From: Emmonsiellopsis sp. PD_33
Lineage: Eukaryota > Ascomycota > Eurotiomycetes > Onygenales > Ajellomycetaceae
Reading direction: 5' to 3'
Length of the DNA stretch: 64,000 nt
Assembly: GCA_032988165.1 (NCBI GenBank)
Contig: JANTQF010000125.1
Span: forward strand, 1-64,000
The notes beneath the pieces were generated by a model that saw nothing but the letters and a program-made list of their open reading frames with translations, was not told where the DNA came from and did not search any database. Of this stretch, positions 1-12,021 are shown one piece after another. The position numbers and the translations under genes are program-made. How positions within the stretch are numbered: position 1 is the stretch's first letter; each line of letters starts with the position of its first letter.

Positions 1-1604
1 CTCTTTTCCTCCTCATTTTTCTCTCCTTTTTTCTTCTCTTTTATAATCTCTAAAATCTCTATCTTTAACTCCCCTTCCATCTCAATTACCTCCATTTAGT
101 AGTATGTCTAGGTATATGTCTCCAGCCTTCTTCCTCTAGAAACTAATGTATGAACTAGTATGTAGGTTTATTTTCAGCTACTACCTAATTAATTGTGAGC
201 ACTCTCCTGGGATCTGCAAAAAACACAATAAGACCTTCACAGTGAAGAGGTATTATGAGGTCCACAGGGAGTAAGCTGACAATTGAAAGGCATGGCTTGA
301 AGCAGATGGTAGGTGTAGAGTTAAGAATTATACTAGTATTAAGCCTGAGCTGCAGCTACTAGCTGATCTATCAGATAAGATACTATTCAGAATAATATTA
401 ATGATTTACTAACAGCTAGATTAATTGAAGAGAAGGAGATTACATTTTAGTAGATAAGTATGTACCTAGTTTTGAGAATAAGGTTATTTAGTTGGCTTGT
501 GTGGGAGATAATTCAAGATTTACTCAAAGTGGGTAGGAAAAATCTAGATGATAGATACTGTATTCAGGCTGAGATCATTAATTGTTTGTGCCTCATTAGT
601 GAGGAGACACTTATAACCCTCTTTAAATATAGGTAATAAGATAATGTAATGATCTATTAATAATATAATACTAATAGTACTTTAGGTGTGAATCTCTACC
701 TAGCCTATTACTAGAAGAAGATCCTTCAAGTTGATGATATCCAGCTTATTCTGTTGATTTTAAGAGGGGTAAGCTATCCATACTTTAGAAGTATGAAGCT
801 GGAGGTAGCTGTAGAAGAGAATAAGAAGTAGGGAGTAAAAATGAAAGATCATGGCATGAAGATGCAGACAGTGAGATGTAGATTAGAAGATTTTAATATG
901 AATATATCAGATAATGAGAACTGAGTTGATAATAAGAAGAAGAAGGATACTATAAGTAAGAAAAATAGAGATAGAGATATGAAGTTTGATCTAGTAGATC
1001 TGATCTTAATTCTGAAGAATAAGAAAAAAGACTGTGTGGTGGAGTCTATAATTAAGAAGTCTGTATCAAATAAATGTAGGGTTATAGAGTCTGTGGTTGA
1101 GAGGCATGTGTAGCATGCAGCTGAGGACTGTGGGGTTTTAAAGCCTATAGTTGATAAGCCTATAAAGGATGTGATTGAGGAGTATGAAGAGTAGCCTAAG
1201 AGCCTATAATAACTCTGAATACTGAGGAGTAGATATATAGTAGGGATGATATGATGATATGAAGTGAGTATTAACTTATTACTATAATAAGTGGAAAATT
1301 AATATAGTAGAAAAAATGTAATAAGAAATGATAATAATATATATAAAATTTTTCATGACAATTTCTAACTACATATAATTTATTATTATATCTGGGATTT
1401 TCCTTCCCATCTCATTTCATTTCATCTATTTATGGGATAGAATGGGATGGGACATAAGAGAACTATTCATATAATAAGATAGAATATGAGATTTTAATTT
1501 CATTATAGAATGAGATATAGGAGCACACATTTTGATATGAGATGGGATGGGATTAATATCTATAAGATAAATATATAGAGATAGTTTCCTGTCCTGTCTC
1601 ATCT
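1..1604. other. Unrecognised degenerate sequence left of the LINE
   Basis: No intact gene is visible. From about 170 to 1210 the plus strand gives short protein-like stretches in shifting frames, for example a Cys/His-containing piece near 200-350 (residues CEHSPGICKKHNKTF) followed by Lys/Glu-rich stretches near 760-1200, all broken by stops. This could be a decayed transposon accessory gene, but no family is recognised. Between about 1395 and 1615 there are imperfect repeats of GGGATGGGA and of its complement TCATCTCATTTCATT, giving a loosely inverted arrangement just before the LINE leader. Nothing else can be supported. Confidence 0.4.
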
Positions 1605-2216
1605 CATCTCAGTGGTAGCTTTAGTTATAGAAGCTATTGAATATTCCAGGACATAATCTTATTATGAGGTGAGGCCTACAATAAGCAGGAGAACTTAATA
1701 GTTTCCTTGGGAAATATTATTTTCTACAAAAAATAGAGGTTTTTTCCTGGATTTTACTCTTAGATGAATAAAATAGGACTGTTTCTGCCCTTCCCATTTA
1801 TATTTCCTACATGCTAGAGAGCTACTGTCAAATACTTATCTTCTTTTTGTATTTACTTACTGGTTTTACACTGTTTTTGAGACTTTTGGGCTATATACTT
1901 ATTATATGGGGAAGATTTCTTGAAGATAAATAAAGCCTGGCTAGTTTTAAGCAGTTTCTCTTCAAAAAACTGGGTATTTTTAGCAGCTTTTCTTCAAAAA
2001 ACTGTCATTTCTTTGCTATTTAGCTTTGAAATCAAAAATCTCCTTTTTCCCCTTTTATAGCACTTGGTAGGTCTGTGAAGATTTCAGTGGTTTATCTCTA
2101 AAAACTACTTTTAGTTTCTAGATTCTCTTAAAAAATCTAGTTTAGTTGCTGAACTAAAGGGTAAAATCAGTTATCATTTAACTAGACTCTGACCAAGTTA
2201 GTTATCTGAGTGAAAC

Positions 2217-3687
2217 ATGGAAAAAACACCCATTCAAAAAGTCCCTGAAATAGAGATTTTGAAGAAAAAGAAAAGAGATGAGTTTTAAAAACAAGCTCAA
2301 GAGATTGAGAATTTTCAGGCAGCTGCTACTCTTCTGAAAAGTCAAGTATTTCAGAAAGAATCTAGGGAGATTAGAGATCTTTTAATTTCCATGTTAAAGC
2401 AGCTTGATGAAATCCTCAATTTAAGGTGGAGACTATAAAGTTAATTAAAGTTATCTTCTTTTCTTAAGTTCAAATCTCTTCTTCTCATTCAAGTCAGATA
2501 TATGCTCAGGCAGTGTCTGAATCTATCTCAAACTGTGCTTAAAAACCTGTGCAAAAAACTGCTGAAAAACCCAGCTATATGGCTGGGAAAAATACTTAAA
2601 ATGCTTCTTTAAAGCTTGAAGAGAAAAGAAAAGAGAATCTTCTTTAATGAAAAAGTATAGGCTTATTTTGAAGCCTGAAAATAAGGAGGTTCTAAGTCTT
2701 TTCTCTGATTCTAAGTTTATTTTTGAACTTAGAAATGAGCTGAATCAATGCTTTTCATCTGATCATATGGAGGAAAAAACCCTGAAGGTAGTTTTTATCA
2801 TTTCTAACTCCTATATGGGAGGTTTTATAGTTATAACCACTTCAAATGACCATAGTGCTGACTATCTTCTTCAAAATGAGAAGAAATGAAGGCCTACCTT
2901 GAAGGAAAAGCTTTAAACATCAATATCTTTAGATAAAGATGAGAAATGGGGTAAACTGATCCTACATGATATTCCAGTTAATATCTTTGAAGGTGAAGAG
3001 GATATGTTCTTCTTAAGATAAGAAATTAAAGAGTTTAACCCTATTCAACTGAAAAGAGATTCAATCTGGCTGAGTAGCTATGAAGACAGACAGAGAAGAA
3101 GGATTGAAATAGTTATAGTTATTACTATAATTTCAGAACAAGCAAAAATCTCTTCTCTGAAAATAGCTGGCTTAAAGCTAAGAACATATGAGTTTATTGA
3201 CTCAAAATCAAAGCTAAAGGCTAGTACTCAGTGTAGAAAATGTCAAAGATGGGGACACTTCTCTAACTCTTATAAGAGAATGATTTCTTATGGTATTTAT
3301 AGTCAAAATCATAATACTAGAGAGCATTTTTGTTTACTCTGTCCTATAATTGGAAAAACTTGTCCTCATACTATTATTAAATGTAGTAATTGTAAGGAAA
3401 GTTATCACTCAAGCTCCCTACAATGCTCTCTGGCTCTAAAATAGAGAGATAGAACAGAGAGGAATAGAGAAAAAACCCCTGAGCCTGAGATTTCAACTAC
3501 TTTAAATGGAAAAAGAAGAAATTCTCAGGTTGAAAAGACCTCAAATCATAGATCTCTTATGAAAAAGAAGTATTCAGCTCCTCAGAACTCTCCAAAGACT
3601 CCCATCAAGTCAAATGGAAGAGTCTTGGAAAGATTAGAGAAGATAGTAGCTGTTGAAATCACTAATAGTAATAAGATGAAGCTTTAA
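2217..3687 (+). pseudogene. LINE ORF1, Gag-like zinc-knuckle protein (broken)
   Basis: This is the nucleic-acid-binding first protein of the LINE, which in the family coats the RNA for retrotransposition. The ATG at 2217 opens a Lys/Glu-rich, coiled-coil-like N-terminus. It stops at an in-frame TAA and resumes in another frame by 2647, so an indel lies near 2440-2640. The second part runs in one frame to the TAA at 3685-3687, with a few internal stops. A CCHC-type knuckle begins at 3232 (CRKCQRWGHFSNS), its last Cys changed to Tyr. A second Cys/His cluster follows at about 3330-3412 (CLLCPIIGKTC, then CSNC). The protein-like frame and knuckles make the assignment fairly firm. Confidence 0.7.
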
Positions 3688-3729
3688 GTAGAGATAAATC
3701 TTTACTATAACTTTACTTGTTTCTTTCTC

Positions 3730-5001
3730 ATGTTTATTACATTAAAAAACACTCAAAAAAAGACAAAAAAAGATTCTTCAAAGGTTACTTTTATTCAAAA
3801 TAATATAGGAAGATCAAGTAAACCTCTATATTCTTATTTAAATATAGCTTTTGAGGAGAAAATTTATTTCATCCTTATTCAGGAGGAGAACTTTGATAAA
3901 GAGCAGTAGTTTTTGATTTCCCATTCAAGCTACTATTACTTTCTTCCAGAAAAAACTGATGTCAGGCCTAGGGTTACAATATACTCTAGGAAAAGATCTA
4001 GATTTCAATTAAATCTAAGATATGATTTAATCTCAGATCCTAATATCATAGTTAGAGACATTATTGATAAATTTAATCAGATAGAGCCTATACAGCTGAT
4101 CAATATTTATAATGAGAGATCTTTAGAAGAAAATAATAGAAGCTGGACTTTTAATAGAGCTTTAAAGGACTTTAAACCAGAAAGGTTATTTATTATTAGT
4201 GAGGATTTTAATGCACATTACTTCTAGTTGGAAGATAAATGTGTGCATCCTACAGGAGCAGCAGAGAATATAGTTGAATGAGCTATATCTAATGAGTTAG
4301 ATCTACTAAATGAGCTAAATAAGATGACATTTAAAAGAGATGGTCAGAGAGGACAATCAGTCCTTGATCTTACCTTTTTCTCAAAGAAACTTTATGAGAA
4401 ATCATGTCAGTGGCTTATAGAAGATGAAAGAGCCTCAGGTTCAGACCATGAAGTTATATACTTTGATATTCAGTTAGGAATAGAGGATTTAGTTGAAAAT
4501 CCTTTATTTTCTAATCAATATAACTTTGAAAAGGCTGACTGGCCTGAGGTTTTTACTCATTTAAAAGGACTAAAGGAAAAGAGGAAAGATGAACTTAACT
4601 GGGATAATTCAAATCAAATATCTTAGGAAATACTGGAGGGAAAAGCTTCTTTAATTACAGAGCTTATCCTAAAAAATATTAAAGATAATATTTCAAAGAA
4701 GAATCTTTCTGAGCATTCTAAGGCCTAATGAACTGAGAAGATAACTCAGAAGAGAAAGAAGCTTGCTAGATCTAGAAAAGACTGAAAGAATGACTTAGTA
4801 CCTGTTGAAGAATATAATAGAACTAAGTCAGACTATTTTTCTATGATTAAAAAGGCAAAAACAAGCTGCTGAAATGAATTCTTAGAGAATGCCCAAGAAA
4901 AAGATGTTTTTAAAGCCTTTAGTTATACTAAAAATAAAGGTGTAGCTAAGATTCCAACTCTTAATTATAATTATGAGGAGAAGGATATTGAAGCTGTTTG
5001 A
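3730..5001 (+). pseudogene. LINE ORF2, APE-type endonuclease part (truncated)
   Basis: This is the N-terminal endonuclease of the LINE polyprotein, the domain that nicks target DNA. The frame from 3730 to about 5001 is constant and broken only by stops. An early motif FIQNNIGRSS lies near 3789. A catalytic-type motif reads SEDFNAHYF at about 4198-4227, where the family usually has GDFNA, and SDHEVI near 4441 corresponds to the conserved Ser-Asp-His at the end of the fold. A linker follows, rich in Lys/Arg. The reverse transcriptase and C-terminal zinc region are absent because the DNA joins chromovirus A1 at about 5002. ORF2 starts some 40 bp after the end of ORF1, as in two-ORF LINEs. Confidence 0.75.
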
Positions 5002-8000
5002 AATATTTACCCTATAAGATTCAGAAGGAATAATATAGTTCCAACCTGATGAACTACTATTAAGAGGAAATTCAGATTTATGTACACCTAGTAAAGGAAG
5101 ACTCTAAAAATTATAAAGAGATATTAATATTTCTATGTAAGGTAGAGTAATATTATAAGAATCAAAAACTATTCTTATTTAAGTAGGAAATCACTATAAA
5201 TCCATTACACAAGAAGAAGTCTTTTAATTCCCAGATAAAAATAGATTCTAAAAGGGAAAAATCTTTAAATCACACATTTAAAGGCTGATTCTCATGACTT
5301 AAGTTCACCTCTCATCTTAAGTATTCTTACTGTAATAAATCAGATTACATTCCTGATGACTACTGGAAGCTCCATCCTAAAAAGCACATAAAGAAGTATA
5401 AATTAAAAAACTAAATCTTTTAGTGCTGAGCACTATTATAACATTAAGAGTAAATAAAATAGGATAGAGGTACAGTAAAGAAGTAATAATAATTAAGATA
5501 TAGCTAGAGACCTTTTAAGGGTTAGTCATTGCCTGAGCACTTATCAACTCAAATATAAAAGTAAATTTTATCAGCTAGAAATAAGTAAAAGTACATCTTA
5601 GAAAAGACAGTGAAGATTCACACTGAATTAGTATAATTAATAGATATTAAATTATAGCTTATAACTAATATAAGATATATATATATATATATAATTAATA
5701 ATAAAGAATTCTCTTACAACTAGAGCTTTCATTTTAAAGTAATAAATATAAAAGACTATAATATTATCCTAAGATTTCCTTAGCTCAAAACTGTGAATCC
5801 CAACATCTAATGATTAAAATCATACTAAATATATTATATATTATATATTAATAACATTGCAATCATCATCATGAAACAGATGGATGCAGTAGTTAGAGTT
5901 AAATGTATAGCTTATATTATCTACTCATATTAACTGGAGGGAAATAAACTAATTGTTCTATTCAGTATAGTTCTAGATAAAAAGCTAGTAATACTAGAAG
6001 TTTATTATAAATGTAAAGATATTTTCTCAGAAGCTACAATAAGATTACTCTCAGAATATGCACAATATAATTACTTAATTAATTTAATATTTGGAAAAGA
6101 ATCTTCCTACTAATCAATCTATTATTTCTCTGTTAAAGAACTAGAGGTGCTACATAAATACCTAAAATCTAGTCTGAAGAAAGGATGAATATACTCATTA
6201 AGAAGCCTTATAAATATATTAATATTTTTCATTCTAAAAAAAATAGAATTATATACCTTTATATAAACTATTATAAGCTTAATATAATTAGCATAAAGAA
6301 TTAATATTCTCTCCTCTTGATCAGCAAAATAATTAATAGACTAATTAGTATAAAGGTCTACTTACAGTTAGATCTCCATAATGCATATCATTAACTATAT
6401 ATATATAAAGATAATAAGTGAAAAATAGCTTTCTAAATATACTATAATTATTTCAAATATTAAGTAATTCTCTTTAAACTTATAAATACATTAGTAACAT
6501 TTCAATTCTATATTAATAAGACTCTGAGTAATCTTCTAGATATCTACTATATTATCTACCTGAATGACATTATTATCTACTTAAACTTAGAGGAAAAGCA
6601 CTATAAGTATGTATATATAATATTGAAATACCTATACACCTATAAATTATATATAAAACTTAGTGAATATATATTTTATATGAATTACATTAATTTTCTT
6701 AGCTTTATAATCAGTATAAACAGCATTAAAATGAAATAGAGTCAGATTAATACTATTCTCTTCTAGCTGGAATCTAAGTGCATTCATAATATTTAGATAT
6801 TTTTAGAGTTTATAAATTTTCACTATTATTTTATAGATAGATTCACAATGAAAGTATAGCTCTTATCTACACTTATAAAAGACACAACATAGAAAGATCA
6901 GAACTAAAAGATAATCCTTTTTAATACTAATATATAGAAAGCTTTTCAAGAGCTGAAAAGTATATTTATAAAAATTCTAATTCTTATATACTTCAATCTA
7001 AATTGGAAACTCTAGATGAAGTTAGATACATTAGATTTAACATTAAGTATAATCCTCTTATAGTTAGATTTAAATGATGAATAATAGCATCTAATTGCAT
7101 ATTACTTATAAAGCTTATTATTAGTAGAGTATAATTACAGTACATACAATTAGAAACTTCTCACTATTCTTATAATATTTAAATAATGATGTTACTATCT
7201 GCATGATGTGCATTTTTCTATAATAATTTTATTTAATTATATTAATCTATAATACTTTATAATAATAATAGAGTTAGTAGAATATTAGATATAATAAATG
7301 GAAACACTCTTTACATTCAACTTTATCATTAAGTACTATTTAGAAATAAAGAATCCTGTAGATGTGCCTAGTTATTATTCTAATTATAAAGAAAATACTT
7401 CAAAATAAATACTATTATTAATAATTTAAGAAAAGCTTCTTTAAGAAATATTTTAAATATCAGATATAGATGTACAGACACAGCCAGAAGACCTTAGTTA
7501 ATAAATAATTAATATAATAATACATTTAAAATTATTAAATAATAAGGAAAATATAATTTACATTGGTGTACTTACTTTCTATGCATATTAAAATACATGC
7601 ACAGATGAGAGAGATATTACTAGCAATATAAAGAAGCTAGCTTACTTGATGTTATAAATATTAATTAATATGATTATAGAATTTAATATAGCCTATAAAT
7701 TCTCTATTACTAAACTTATTACAGAATTCCTACATCACATATAAACTCAGAACACTAAGCATACTAAGATGCATAGAAGAATAAAAGTAGGTAAAATAGA
7801 TAAAACTAAGTATTTAAACTGAATAATTAACTAAGATAGTTTCCTTCATCATAAGAGTTACATTTCTATTCTTATAGATCAAGTAATAAGGGATAAGATT
7901 ATAAAATTGAATTATAATGATCCTCAAGAGAGATATTTTAATGTTAAGTATATTTTTAAGTGCATTTAGAGGAAATACTTTTAATATGATATGATAATAG

Positions 8001-9710
8001 ACATTTAGAAATATATATACATCTACAATATCTACTAATAAATTAAAACATACTATCATAAGAAATATAGTTAATTAAAACTACTTTCTATTCTTATTTT
8101 TTCTTTTAAAATAACTAGGCCCTTAAGCTTATATCAGCATAGCTGCTTCACCTTTAAATGGACTCTCACATATGAGAGTCTATTAGCTTAATGAAAACTG
8201 CCATCTCAATGCAAAATTTCACCTTTAATATTGAATAACTCCTCAATGCAACAACTTCCTTATATATTTCAAGGGAGAATTAAATCTATGAATCTTTAGC
8301 TTTAATTACCAACTGCAAAAATTAAATTTAATGGTTTTCTCAGGAAGATATGAGATTTCTTATTTCTATCTATGAGACCAGCATGATAACTAGAACTCCT
8401 GAACTTTAACAACCCACTAAGACTGAAGGATTAGTGTAGATATTACCAGATTTACTGGGAGATTACAGAATTGAATAGATTAGGTTATAATCAACTTAGA
8501 TCTTTTGATTCTATCTCTATTGGGGAGTTATTCAATATTAAAGGTGAAATTTTGCGTTTAGATAGCAGTTTTTATTGAGCTGACAGACCCTCATATGTGA
8601 GGGTCCATCCAAAGATAGAGGAAAAGTGTAGCTGATGTAAGTTTAAGGGTCTAATTAGTAATAATAGATTTCATTATTAAACTCTTATCATTCAAGTAGA
8701 ATGGCAAGATCTATAATTCAATCATAATATTTATGAAAAAATTAACTAAGTATATAGTTTATAAATCAGTTAATAAAGATATAAATACATTAAAGTTTGT
8801 GAACCTGATATTCAACATCTTCATCAGATTTTTCAGTTACTCATACTATTAGATAACAGACTGCACTGAGATATTCAGCTCCAGTAAATACTAATTAACA
8901 CTCTACTATCTTTTGAAAGCATACTGACAGTTAATAATTGCATTTCACCCTTAAATAGACAGCCAAATCAAGAGGTAGAATCAGACACTTAAGTACAATC
9001 TATATGTCTACTAGAACTTCTATTAGAATAACTAGGTTAGATAATTATTACTAGCACAATTCTCCTACAATACTTCTACACATAGTATTCTCAAGACATT
9101 TCCTGCTGAAATACTAATAGATTTTCAACTTAAATTATATCTTAACATTGAATTAGACATCAACATGAGGGGGAGGAAAGCACAAGAGGTAATAAAATAT
9201 ATATATTATATAAGAGAAATATAGAATAACCTGCAAGAATCTCTTCTGAAGGTTCAGAAAACATAGAAGAAATATTATAATTAGTATTATAAGGAGAAAT
9301 ACTTTATAGTTGGAGATTAGATTATATTATACTCAAAGAATATCAGTATATTACATTCAAGCCTGAAGCTCAACTATTATTAACTCAGCTCTTTCAAAAT
9401 TATTAATAAATGGGAAAAATAAGCATACAAACTGAAACTTACATTACAATATAAAAATATACACCTTATTTTTTATGTTTCATTGCTTGAATTATACCAC
9501 ACATGGCATGACAAAATCCCAGAGGCTAAATCTATAATAATAGATGAAGTTAAGAAATTTAAGATTAAAAAGATTCTAGAAAAGTACAACTATTTCAATA
9601 GTTAGTAGTATCTTATGCACTGGAAAAATATAATAGAGGCAGAAAATTCCTAGAAGAATATAGAAAATCTTGAAAATGCACAAAATCTAATCAATAAATT
9701 CAATATATAA
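5002..9710 (+). pseudogene. Family A gag-pol remnant in A1
   Basis: Heavily decayed coding region for Gag (end only), reverse transcriptase, RNase H, integrase and chromodomain. It is recognised by alignment with the better preserved A4. The reverse transcriptase active-site region reads YLNDIII near 6556 where YxDD is expected. RNase H-like sequence is near 7000-7200, the HHCC part of integrase near 7910-8050, the integrase core from about 8666 onward beyond the MITE, and chromodomain-like residues near 9540-9690. Many TAG, TAA and TGA codons interrupt it. Low GC and absence of CG suggest long exposure to transition mutation. It cannot be functional. Confidence 0.75.
8114..8655. mobile_element. 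MITE of 542 bp with long terminal inverted repeats, TA target
   Basis: A short non-coding DNA transposon inserted in A1. The ends read ACTAGGCCCTTAAGC on the left and, reverse-complemented, ATTAGACCCTTAAAC on the right. The inverted arms extend about 130-140 bp (8114 to about 8250 and about 8517 to 8655). Each arm includes an inner palindrome such as GACTCTCACATATGAGAGTC. It is flanked by TA (8112-8113 and 8656-8657). The paralogous sites in A4 (near 57330) and A3 (near 45970) lack it, giving clean empty sites. TA duplication suggests Tc1/mariner-type mobilisation. It keeps one CG at 8555-8556. No ORF is seen. Confidence 0.88.
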
Positions 9711-9989
9711 TTTAGATATAAGATAATAAAGCTGAAGTACTATTAATCCAAGTAATAACTAGCCTGCATATAGAAAGAGGAGAAGAGAAAGGATAAGTTT
9801 TCTAAAAATTAAATCTTATTATTTCATACTAATATTAAAAACCCTGAGGGGCACAGCAGATAAAAAATAAACTGAAAAATACTAGAGAAAAATCAGAGCA
9901 CACACTACATTTAGTCTAGAGAGATAGGCTATTTCCATTAAAGTCAGAATCAACTAAGTACACTAAAATGAAATAATTACATTACTTAC

Positions 9990-10444
9990 ATAAAGAATCA
10001 GAGTAACATTAAATAACCTCTTTACCTCTATTAATACTTTCTTATATTAAATAGCTGCTTGACTCTATTATCATTAAATCCCAAGAAGTAACTACATTAC
10101 ATTAATATACTCAGACTTATTTAATAGATTCTCAAAGTGATTTAATTACTTAGCTGTATCAATCAACTCTATAGTATCTACATACATATTAATAAGAACC
10201 TATAGTATAATTAGTAATTAATTTCCTATTTTAAATCAACAGTGGGAAAACTCATCATCTCATAGTAATAATAGTACTATACACATCAAGAACAGTAAGT
10301 TATATATAGATCCTTAAAAGGATAATAAAATATCTTTATATTAATTTTGATAGTTAAATAGTAGACATACTTTTCACACTATTTTAATAAGTATAGACTC
10401 TCCATAGATCTTTCTTAATACTTATTTTCCTTCTTCTCAGCCTT

Positions 10445-10478
<34 letters not shown>

Positions 10479-10570
10479 TCATCCTTTTTATTCTTATCCT
10501 CATCCTCATTATCATCATTATTCTTCAGGGTTTATGTGGTAAACTGCATAAAATCTTTAGTCAACTAGGT
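9990..10570 (-). pseudogene. Antisense accessory ORF of family A (copy in A1)
   Basis: On the strand opposite to gag-pol, between the chromodomain and the 3' LTR, lies a coding-like stretch matching the plus-strand ORF of A2 at 27265-27860. Shared traits are an Asp/Lys/Asn-rich low-complexity segment (from the ATT microsatellite at 10447), a Cys/His/Tyr-rich middle (CEKYVYYLTIK), and a Leu/Lys-rich end (KRLFNVTLILY). The end is followed exactly by GTAAGT (RC of 9984-9989), a strong splice-donor sequence also present in A2 and A3. Several stops interrupt it. Function unknown. The conserved amino-acid pattern across copies suggests it was once translated. Confidence 0.5.
10447..10476. repeat. 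(ATT)n microsatellite
   Basis: About ten ATT units. The same repeat occurs inverted in A2 at about 27368-27399. On the antisense ORF it encodes a run of Asn. The two copies differ slightly in length. Confidence 0.85.
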
Positions 10571-11441
10571 AGTAGATATTAGAACAGCAGGGATAGAAGC
10601 AAAATAAATTAAAGTAATGAAAAATATAAAAGTAAATAGATAGCTGAGCATGCAGGGAGAAATAATAACAACAGAAAATAATATAGAAATATATATAGAA
10701 GAGAAGCTATAAGAGAAGATAAAAGAAGAATCTTTACAGTAAGAGAGTATGGCCAGAAGAGAGTATAATAGAGTTTGAGGACTCTAAGATAGAGGAATAT
10801 CATATAGAAAGATAGCTAGCCTTATAAGAAGATTAGAAGAGAAGAGAGAGTCTAATAGTACATACTCTCTATACATATAGAATAATGTAGGAGTTTGAGG
10901 GGTTATTTCAAATTAATATTTTTTATTTTAGACTATTAAAGTATATTTATTAGTAATTTCTATGACATGATACCTTAATAATATGAAAGAAATAAAGAAA
11001 AGTAGTATATTATACTCAGATAATATCATGCAGCTGTGACATGTAAAAAGTAAAATAATCATCTAATTATATAGATATGCATTCAGACTGAATAATTTAA
11101 AATAAAGTACAATCAATATATAAAGCATTCATAAATCAGTGGAAGATATCATAGATGCTTAGACAAGAAAATACTATACTAAAGTAAATAATAAGTAGGA
11201 TAGTAGATTAAATTATAATGCTAATATTTAATAAAGGAAATAAAAGAATGTAATAAAATAAAGAGTATATATATTTATAGGTATATTAGATTACTGTATG
11301 CTAAATTACCTACCTATTATCACCTAGGCACCTAATTATAAAAAATAAACATTAACTATATTATATACTAAATTACCTAGCAATGAAATTACTGATTCCT
11401 GCAACATAATTAGCCTATAAAATATAGAACTATCTGACTAC
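10571..11441. other. Non-coding 3' region of A1
   Basis: AT-rich sequence shared, inverted, with A2 (about 26600-27250) up to about 11340. A Ser/Thr/Pro- and Leu-rich minus-strand stretch at about 10609-10860 may be the eroded N-terminal part of the antisense ORF, but the frames do not join. The remainder shows no coding signal. Confidence 0.45.
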
Positions 11442-11622
11442 AATAGTCTAAACCTTTTATTAAATATAATAATTTAAACCTTTTATAAAGTATAATAGCC
11501 TGAACCTTCTACAAAGCATAACAGCTCAAACCTTTTATAAAGTGTAATAGTCTAAATCTTCTATAAAGTGTAATAGCTCAAACCTTTTATAAGTATAACA
11601 GTCTGAACTTTCTATAATATGT
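11442..11622. repeat. 26-bp tandem repeat, about seven units
   Basis: Units of about 26 bp read like AATAGTCTAAACCTTTTATA followed by AAGTGT, with transitions between them (TCTAAA/GCTCAA/CCTGAA) and small length changes in the last units. The array lies some 85 bp before the 3' LTR of A1. It has no spacers, so it is a minisatellite and not a CRISPR. Arrays before the 3' LTR are common in LTR elements. Confidence 0.85.
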
Positions 11623-11705
11623 ATCACATATTAACTCAATTCTTCAGCTAGGACACAGAAAATCCATGAATCCACTAGAGGCCAGCTCCTAAAGAGAGGG
11701 ATAAT

Positions 11706-12021
11706 TATAATGTGTAAAGAAGACTGCACATCACATATAAATTAACTGTGCCCTTAGATTTTGAATCTTAGATCTTGGGCTCAGCAGTGTGCCTGGCAGT
11801 GCACCTGGCAATATGCATGTAATGTATATTTAGTAGCTAGCTATTAATATATATACTATGTAGGTTTCTTATGAAAAGAACTAGCAAATAGTTCTATTAC
11901 TATATGATCCCTACATTTAAAATATACATACATTTTTACCTGTCTATTCCTGTCACACTGTTCAATGACTCATAGTCTGCCTTTCAAATTAAAAGCCTTA
12001 TATTTGACACTGGATATTATA
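11706..12021 (+). repeat. 3' LTR of A1 (family A LTR)
   Basis: 316-bp LTR matching those at 41774-42077, 53072-53387 and 32929-33256, and inverted at 33469-33785. The expected TG start is mutated to TA (TATAATGTG) and the end reads GATATTATA in place of GATATTACA. The purine-rich stretch immediately before it identifies it as a 3' LTR. Confidence 0.85.

Larger units (their letters stand above)
1605..5001 (+). mobile_element. LINE (non-LTR retrotransposon), 3' truncated
   Basis: This is a non-LTR retrotransposon fragment of the fungal type with an APE endonuclease. In order it has a leader of about 600 bp (1605-2216), ORF1 with zinc knuckles, and ORF2 beginning with an endonuclease domain. 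The reverse transcriptase is missing because the sequence switches at about 5002 to the interior of chromovirus A1. The leader is repeated in inverted orientation at 12022-12780, which fixes the left edge at about 1605. Inner stops show it is dead. No poly-A tail or target duplication can be identified. Confidence 0.8.
5002..12021 (+). mobile_element. Chromovirus family A, copy A1 (5' truncated, 3' LTR kept)
   Basis: This Ty3/gypsy element lacks its 5' LTR and most of Gag; its left end abuts the LINE at 5002. Aligned by eye with A2, A3 and A4, it carries late Gag, Pol with chromodomain (to about 9710), an extra 3' region of about 2 kb, a purine-rich stretch ending near 11704 (AAAGAGAGGGATAA) that fits a polypurine tract, and the 3' LTR at 11706-12021. 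A 542-bp MITE sits in its integrase region. The LTR is followed directly by inverted LINE sequence, with no visible target duplication, so the flanks were probably rearranged. Confidence 0.8.

Noticed and set aside
10609..10803. 64-aa hydrophobic minus-strand frame as a membrane protein
   Set aside because: Low-complexity, AT-driven Leu/Tyr/Phe composition; not conserved as a frame in A2. At most an eroded N-terminus of the antisense ORF.
11442..11622. Short direct repeats as a possible CRISPR array
   Set aside because: Units are contiguous without unique spacers, and the context is a eukaryotic retrotransposon.
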